Assembly (NCBI GenBank): GCA_964511185.1
Contig: CAZEDU010000123.1
Span: forward strand, 1 to 15,386
DNA length: 15,386 nt
Reading direction: 5' to 3'
DNA from: CAZEDU01 sp964511185
GTDB lineage: Bacteria > Myxococcota > Myxococcia > Myxococcales > Myxococcaceae
In this document: in pieces, positions 12,466 through 15,386 of the stretch
How positions within the stretch are numbered: position 1 is the stretch's first letter
How the letters are laid out: each line of letters begins with the position of its first letter
Notes under the pieces: model-generated
What the model was told of the DNA's origin: nothing
What the model saw: the letters and a program-made list of their open reading frames with translations, nothing else
The model's database searches: none
Program-made: the position numbers and the translations under genes

Positions 12466-12984
12466 TTAGATCAACCCGCGGGCGCGGCGAATCTGCTCGA
12501 CGGTCTTGTTGTATTCGATGTCGAACGCCGACGTGCCCTCTTGCAGGTGCTTGAGCCGGGCGCGCGCCTCTTTGTCGATCTCGTCGTCGACGTCGAGGTG
12601 CTTCTTCATGATCGCGAAGATCTTCTGGCGGAGCACGTTGTCGGGCGCGAAGACCTCTTCGATGTTCCGGCTCACCAGCATGAACTCGATCATCTGGTTG
12701 ATGACGTACTCGATGCCTTCGTCGCCCATCTTGAAGCCGCGGACGTCGGCCATCTCACGCTTGACCTGACTGAACTTGCTCTGGTCATAGCCGCGCCGCT
12801 CGAGCGCCTCGCGCGTGGCCTGATTCACCCGCTCTTCGTTGGCGAGGTACTCGCGCATGATCGCCGACAGGTCCATCTCGGCGTCAGCGATGCGCAAGGT
12901 CTCCACCTCGATATCGCCATCCTGCATGAGCTTCTGGACGGCCTCTCGCGAGATGATGGGAATGACCTTCGGGAATAGCCTCAT
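12466..12984 (-). CDS. DUF507-family protein
   Basis: The 172-residue cytoplasmic protein starts MRLFPKVIPIISREAVQKL. It is wholly helical and charged, and matches DUF507 through IEEVFAPDNVLRQKIFAIMKKHL, EIDKEARARLKHLQEGTSAFDIEY and the final IRRARGL. No activity is known for the family. The N- and C-terminal halves resemble each other: residues about 12-85 and 95-170 both contain an IE motif, an AIM plus hydrophobic helix, an acidic-rich helix and a terminal RG[F/L]. The protein may therefore be an internal duplication. AAAGGG lies 9 nt before the ATG. It sits 110 bp downstream of uvrC on the same strand. That interval is AT-richer than its surroundings and may hold a promoter, though I could not identify one. 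Confidence 0.85.
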   Translation of the reverse strand: MRLFPKVIPIISREAVQKLMQDGDIEVETLRIADAEMDLSAIMREYLANEERVNQATREALERRGYDQSKFSQVKREMADVRGFKMGDEGIEYVINQMIEFMLVSRNIEEVFAPDNVLRQKIFAIMKKHLDVDDEIDKEARARLKHLQEGTSAFDIEYNKTVEQIRRARGLI

Positions 12985-13094
12985 CGAATTGCACCCTTTT
13001 TGGCGCGAAGAATGCTTGTTGAACGGTGGGAATTCTTTATGCCACCGGCAAGGCCAGGAGCAATGAAAAATCCCTCGCCTTCGCAGGTTTTTAG

Positions 13095-15002
13095 CTAGGC
13101 ACCCGCGTCTTCCAGCGACGCTTTCCGCGCCGGATCGAGCTCTTCTGGCTCGCTGATCGCCGCGCCGTTGCCGTGCAGCGCCGCATGGATGCGCTCGGCC
13201 ACGGCGCGCCCCAGCCCGTCGACCAGCGACAGCTCGTCCACGTTCGCCTCTCGCACCCGCTTGACCGAGCCAAAGTGCCGCAACAACGCCTTCTTCCGCC
13301 CCTCGCCCACGCCCGGGATGTCCTCGAGCACCGAGCGGAAGCTGCGCCGGCGCAAGAGCTTTTGCTGGAACGTGATGGCGAAGCGGTGGGCCTCGTCGCG
13401 CAGGCGGGTGAGCATGAACAGCTCGGCCGAGCTCTGCGGCAAGACGATCGGGTCCTTGCGGTGGAGCAGGAAGATGCGCTCCGGGCTCGAGGCGCGCTGC
13501 TCGTCGCGATCGGCCACCTCGAGATCGCGGCTCTTGGCGAGCGCGACGAGGTCGACCTTCTCGACGCCCAAGTCCCGCATCGCCGCGTGCGCCGACTGGA
13601 GCTGCCCCTTGCCGCCGTCGATCACGATGAGGTCCGGCAGGTCGTCCGCCTCGAGGCCGCGCTTGAGCCGGCGCGCGATGACCTCGTACATGCTGGCGAA
13701 GTCGTCGTTGCCGCGGACCGTCTTGATCTTGAAGCGGCGGTAGCGCGCCTTGTCGACCTCGCCGTCGGTGACGGCGACCTGCGACGCGACGATGGACGCC
13801 CCTTGAAAGTGCGAGATGTCGAAGCACTCCATGCGGCGCGGCAGCCGCGAGAGGTGGAGCCGCGCCTGCAGCCGCTCGAGGATGGCGACCGTCTCTTCCC
13901 GCGATCGCTTGCGCTCGAAGAAGGCCTGCTCGGCGTTCTTGTTGCTCATGCGCACGAGCTCCGCCTTCTCGCCGCGCTTGGGCGTCAGCACGCGGACCCT
14001 CTCGCCCTTCCGTTCGCCGAGCAGCTCCGCCAACGCGTCGGCCGCGGCGTGCTCGATGGGCAAGAGCACCTCCTTGGGCACCACGTTGCCGCTGTCGTAG
14101 TAGAGGTTCACGAACGAGCCGATCAGCTCTTCGTCCGGGAACTCCAGGCCCGTGAACGGGAAGGCCTGGCCCCCGGTGATGCGGCCGTTGCGCACGTACA
14201 ACACGTAGATCAAGAGCCGGTCGCCCTCGCGGTAGTACCCCACCACGTCCTGATCGATCGGCTCGGTGGTGGCGATGGTCTGCCGCTCCAGGCTGCGCTG
14301 AATCGCGATCAGCTGGTCGCGCACGCGCGCCGCCTCTTCGAACTTGAGCTCCCCCGCCGCCCGCTTCATGCGCGCCTTGAGCCCTTCGACCAGCTCGGTG
14401 CCGCGGCCCTCCAGGAAGAGGANNNNNNNNNNNNNNNNNNNNNNNNNNNNNNNNNNNNNNNNNNCGCAGGGGGCCGGGCACCGGCCGATCTGGTAGAGCA
14501 GGCACGGGCGCCGGCGGCTCTCCAGCACGTGGTCGGTGCAGGTGCGCAGCTGAAAGTGGCGGTTGACGATGCGCAGCGTCTCGCGAATCGAGCTGGCGGA
14601 GGAGTAAGGCCCGAAGTAGCGCGCGCCGTCCTTCTTGATTCGCCGCACCATCTCGATGCGCGGGTACGGGTGCGCCAGATCGAGCCGCAGGCACAGGAAG
14701 TTCTTGTCGTCGCGCAGCTGCACGTTGAAGCGCGGCCGATGCTTCTTGATGAGCTCGTTCTCGAGCAGCAGCGCTTCTTTCTCGTTGTGCGTGAGCACCG
14801 TGTCCACGTCGCCGAGCAGGTGCTCGAGCAGCCCGACGAACGCGCGCGTGTCGGAGGAGACGCGGGCGAAGTACGAGCGCACCCGGCTGCGCAGGTTCAC
14901 CGCCTTGCCGACGTAGATGATCTCCCCCGCCCGGTCCTTCATCAGGTACACGCCGGGCCCGGTGGGGAGCGCGTCGAGCTTCTCTCTGAGCGGATCGCGC
15001 AT
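13095..15002 (-). CDS. uvrC: Excinuclease ABC subunit C (interrupted by a 42-N gap)
   Basis: About 635 residues counting the gap, close to family length. Domains in order: an N-terminal GIY-YIG nuclease (GPGVYLMKDRAGEIIYVGKA, ELIKKHRPRFNVQLRDDKNF) that makes the 3' incision; a four-Cys motif C-x11-C-x7-C-x3-C (from RTCTDHV to RCPAPC), reported to hold an iron-sulfur cluster in this family; a UVR motif (LKFEEAARVRDQL) that contacts UvrB; an RNase-H-like 5' nuclease (MECFDISHFQG, DLIVIDGGKGQL, DEAHRFAI); and C-terminal helix-hairpin-helix motifs (EDIPGVGEGRKKALLRHFGS). It acts with UvrA and UvrB in nucleotide excision repair. The ATG at 15002 is chosen over a GTG at 15014: GGAGG at 15014-15018 overlaps that GTG but lies 11 nt before the ATG. 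It directly follows uvrB in the same operon. Confidence 0.96.
   Translation of the reverse strand: MRDPLREKLDALPTGPGVYLMKDRAGEIIYVGKAVNLRSRVRSYFARVSSDTRAFVGLLEHLLGDVDTVLTHNEKEALLLENELIKKHRPRFNVQLRDDKNFLCLRLDLAHPYPRIEMVRRIKKDGARYFGPYSSASSIRETLRIVNRHFQLRTCTDHVLESRRRPCLLYQIGRCPAPCXXXXXXXXXXXXXXXLFLEGRGTELVEGLKARMKRAAGELKFEEAARVRDQLIAIQRSLERQTIATTEPIDQDVVGYYREGDRLLIYVLYVRNGRITGGQAFPFTGLEFPDEELIGSFVNLYYDSGNVVPKEVLLPIEHAAADALAELLGERKGERVRVLTPKRGEKAELVRMSNKNAEQAFFERKRSREETVAILERLQARLHLSRLPRRMECFDISHFQGASIVASQVAVTDGEVDKARYRRFKIKTVRGNDDFASMYEVIARRLKRGLEADDLPDLIVIDGGKGQLQSAHAAMRDLGVEKVDLVALAKSRDLEVADRDEQRASSPERIFLLHRKDPIVLPQSSAELFMLTRLRDEAHRFAITFQQKLLRRRSFRSVLEDIPGVGEGRKKALLRHFGSVKRVREANVDELSLVDGLGRAVAERIHAALHGNGAAISEPEELDPARKASLEDAGA
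14423..14464. other. Assembly gap inside uvrC (42 N)
   Basis: The gap lies between the four-Cys motif (ending CPAPC) and LFLEGRG. The reading frame is kept on both sides and the usual spacing here is about 17 residues, against about 15 implied by the gap, so this is a gap and not a broken gene. The exact length may be a few codons off. Confidence 0.97.
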
Positions 15003-15010
15003 ACGGCGCG

Positions 15011-15386
15011 TCACCTCCGGCGCCGATACTTCGCCGGCTGCGGGCGGCGGTAGCCCGACCGGTCCTCGCGCTTGGGCGCCTCGAGCACCGCCTTGCGCAG
15101 AGGGGCTTTGATGCCCAAGTCCATGTCCTTCAACACCACCAGACGGTCGCGCAGCTCCGCCGCCTTCTCGAACTCCATCTCGTCGGCGAGCTGGTGCATC
15201 TTCTGTGTGTACTCCGCGATCAGCTTGCCGATCTCTTCCTTCGTCAAGAGCTCGGCCCCCGGCTCGGCGGCCATCGGGAGCAGCGGGTCGCTGCTTCCGT
15301 AGAGCTGGGCCGAGAGATCGAGGATGTTCTTCTTCACCGCCTTGGGCGTGATGCCGTGCTCGGCGTTGTACTTGCGCTGCAGCTCG
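15011..15386 (-). CDS. uvrB: Excinuclease ABC subunit B, C-terminal end (5' part outside the window)
   Basis: The last 124 residues are visible. They begin ELQRKYNAEHGITPKAVKKN, the conserved end of the UvrB helicase core. After about 40 residues comes the UVR domain, LTKEEIGKLIAEYTQKMHQL then ADEMEFEKAAELRDRLVVLK, which binds the matching UVR motif of UvrC. The protein ends with a tail of about 30 basic residues (YRRPQPAKYRRRR). UvrB loads at damage with UvrA and then recruits UvrC. The TGA (15013-15011) lies 8 bp before the chosen uvrC ATG, so the two are transcribed together. Catalytic helicase motifs are outside the window. Confidence 0.95.
   Translation of the reverse strand, partial: ELQRKYNAEHGITPKAVKKNILDLSAQLYGSSDPLLPMAAEPGAELLTKEEIGKLIAEYTQKMHQLADEMEFEKAAELRDRLVVLKDMDLGIKAPLRKAVLEAPKREDRSGYRRPQPAKYRRRR
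15014..15018 (-). promoter_or_regulatory. Shine-Dalgarno GGAGG that decides the uvrC start
   Basis: GGAGG on the minus strand lies inside the last codons of uvrB. It overlaps the first base of the alternative GTG (15014-15012), so it cannot serve that codon. It is 11 nt from the ATG at 15002, a long but usable spacing. Confidence 0.55.

Noticed and set aside
13020..13094. Intrinsic terminator between uvrC and the DUF507 gene
   Set aside because: A T-run is present near 13087, but the adjoining stem has central mismatches and only three pairs. The GGTGG...CCACC hairpin at 13025-13046 has no U-tract.
13173..15053. A 626-codon plus-strand frame opposite uvrC
   Set aside because: Antisense shadow: uvrC has every expected domain on the minus strand, and the plus-strand product has no recognisable features.

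Overview
This is a GC-rich, gene-dense window, most likely a draft or metagenome contig from a myxobacterium or close relative (Myxococcota). I infer that from the strong G/C bias at third codon positions, the many secreted proteins of unknown function, the Pro/Ala-rich envelope protein, the GAF-GGDEF enzyme and the DUF507 gene. No marker gene fixes the genus. Two N-runs (4328-4387 and 14423-14464) are assembly gaps and cut real genes. I saw no tRNA, rRNA, CRISPR array or insertion sequence.

Layout. Bases 1-135 (-) hold the first 45 codons of mreC. It diverges from a membrane-anchored PpiC/SurA-type folding chaperone (243-1805, +). Next, on the minus strand, come a GAF-GGDEF diguanylate cyclase (2649-3707) and, 45 bp downstream of it, an orphan ParA-type ATPase (1812-2603). 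A plus-strand pair follows: maf (3766 into the gap) and yggS (out of the gap to 4992). On the minus strand, a large esterase-like lipoprotein (5212-7338) is translationally coupled by TGATG to a 70-residue zinc-ribbon protein (5000-5212). A plus-strand cassette of three secreted proteins occupies 7533-10846: DUF3108, a DUF4091/GH123-like protein, and a second DUF3108. The rest is minus-strand: a small helical protein (10847-11191), a secreted Pro/Ala-repeat protein (11238-12389), a DUF507 protein (12466-12984), uvrC (13095-15002) and the 3' end of uvrB (15011-15386).

How the genes work together. uvrB and uvrC are consecutive subunits of nucleotide excision repair. mreC and the foldase concern the cell envelope. 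Maf and YggS are housekeeping proteins for nucleotide-pool and vitamin B6 homeostasis. The cyclase and ParA may be co-transcribed, but no ParB or cargo gene is in view. The DUF3108-DUF4091-DUF3108 cassette looks like a small secreted or envelope glycan-related unit of unknown substrate.

The most unusual object is the lipoprotein at 5212-7338. Its two recognisable esterase segments appear in reversed order: the Ser nucleophile elbow is next to the signal peptide, and the segment that normally precedes it is at the extreme C-terminus. Between them lies a long insert with an EF-hand-like calcium loop. This is consistent with a natural circular permutation of an esterase-D-like alpha/beta hydrolase. 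Other points of interest are the 45-bp repeat array with a 90-bp super-period, the internal duplication in the DUF507 protein, and three convergent gene pairs with almost no space between their stop codons.
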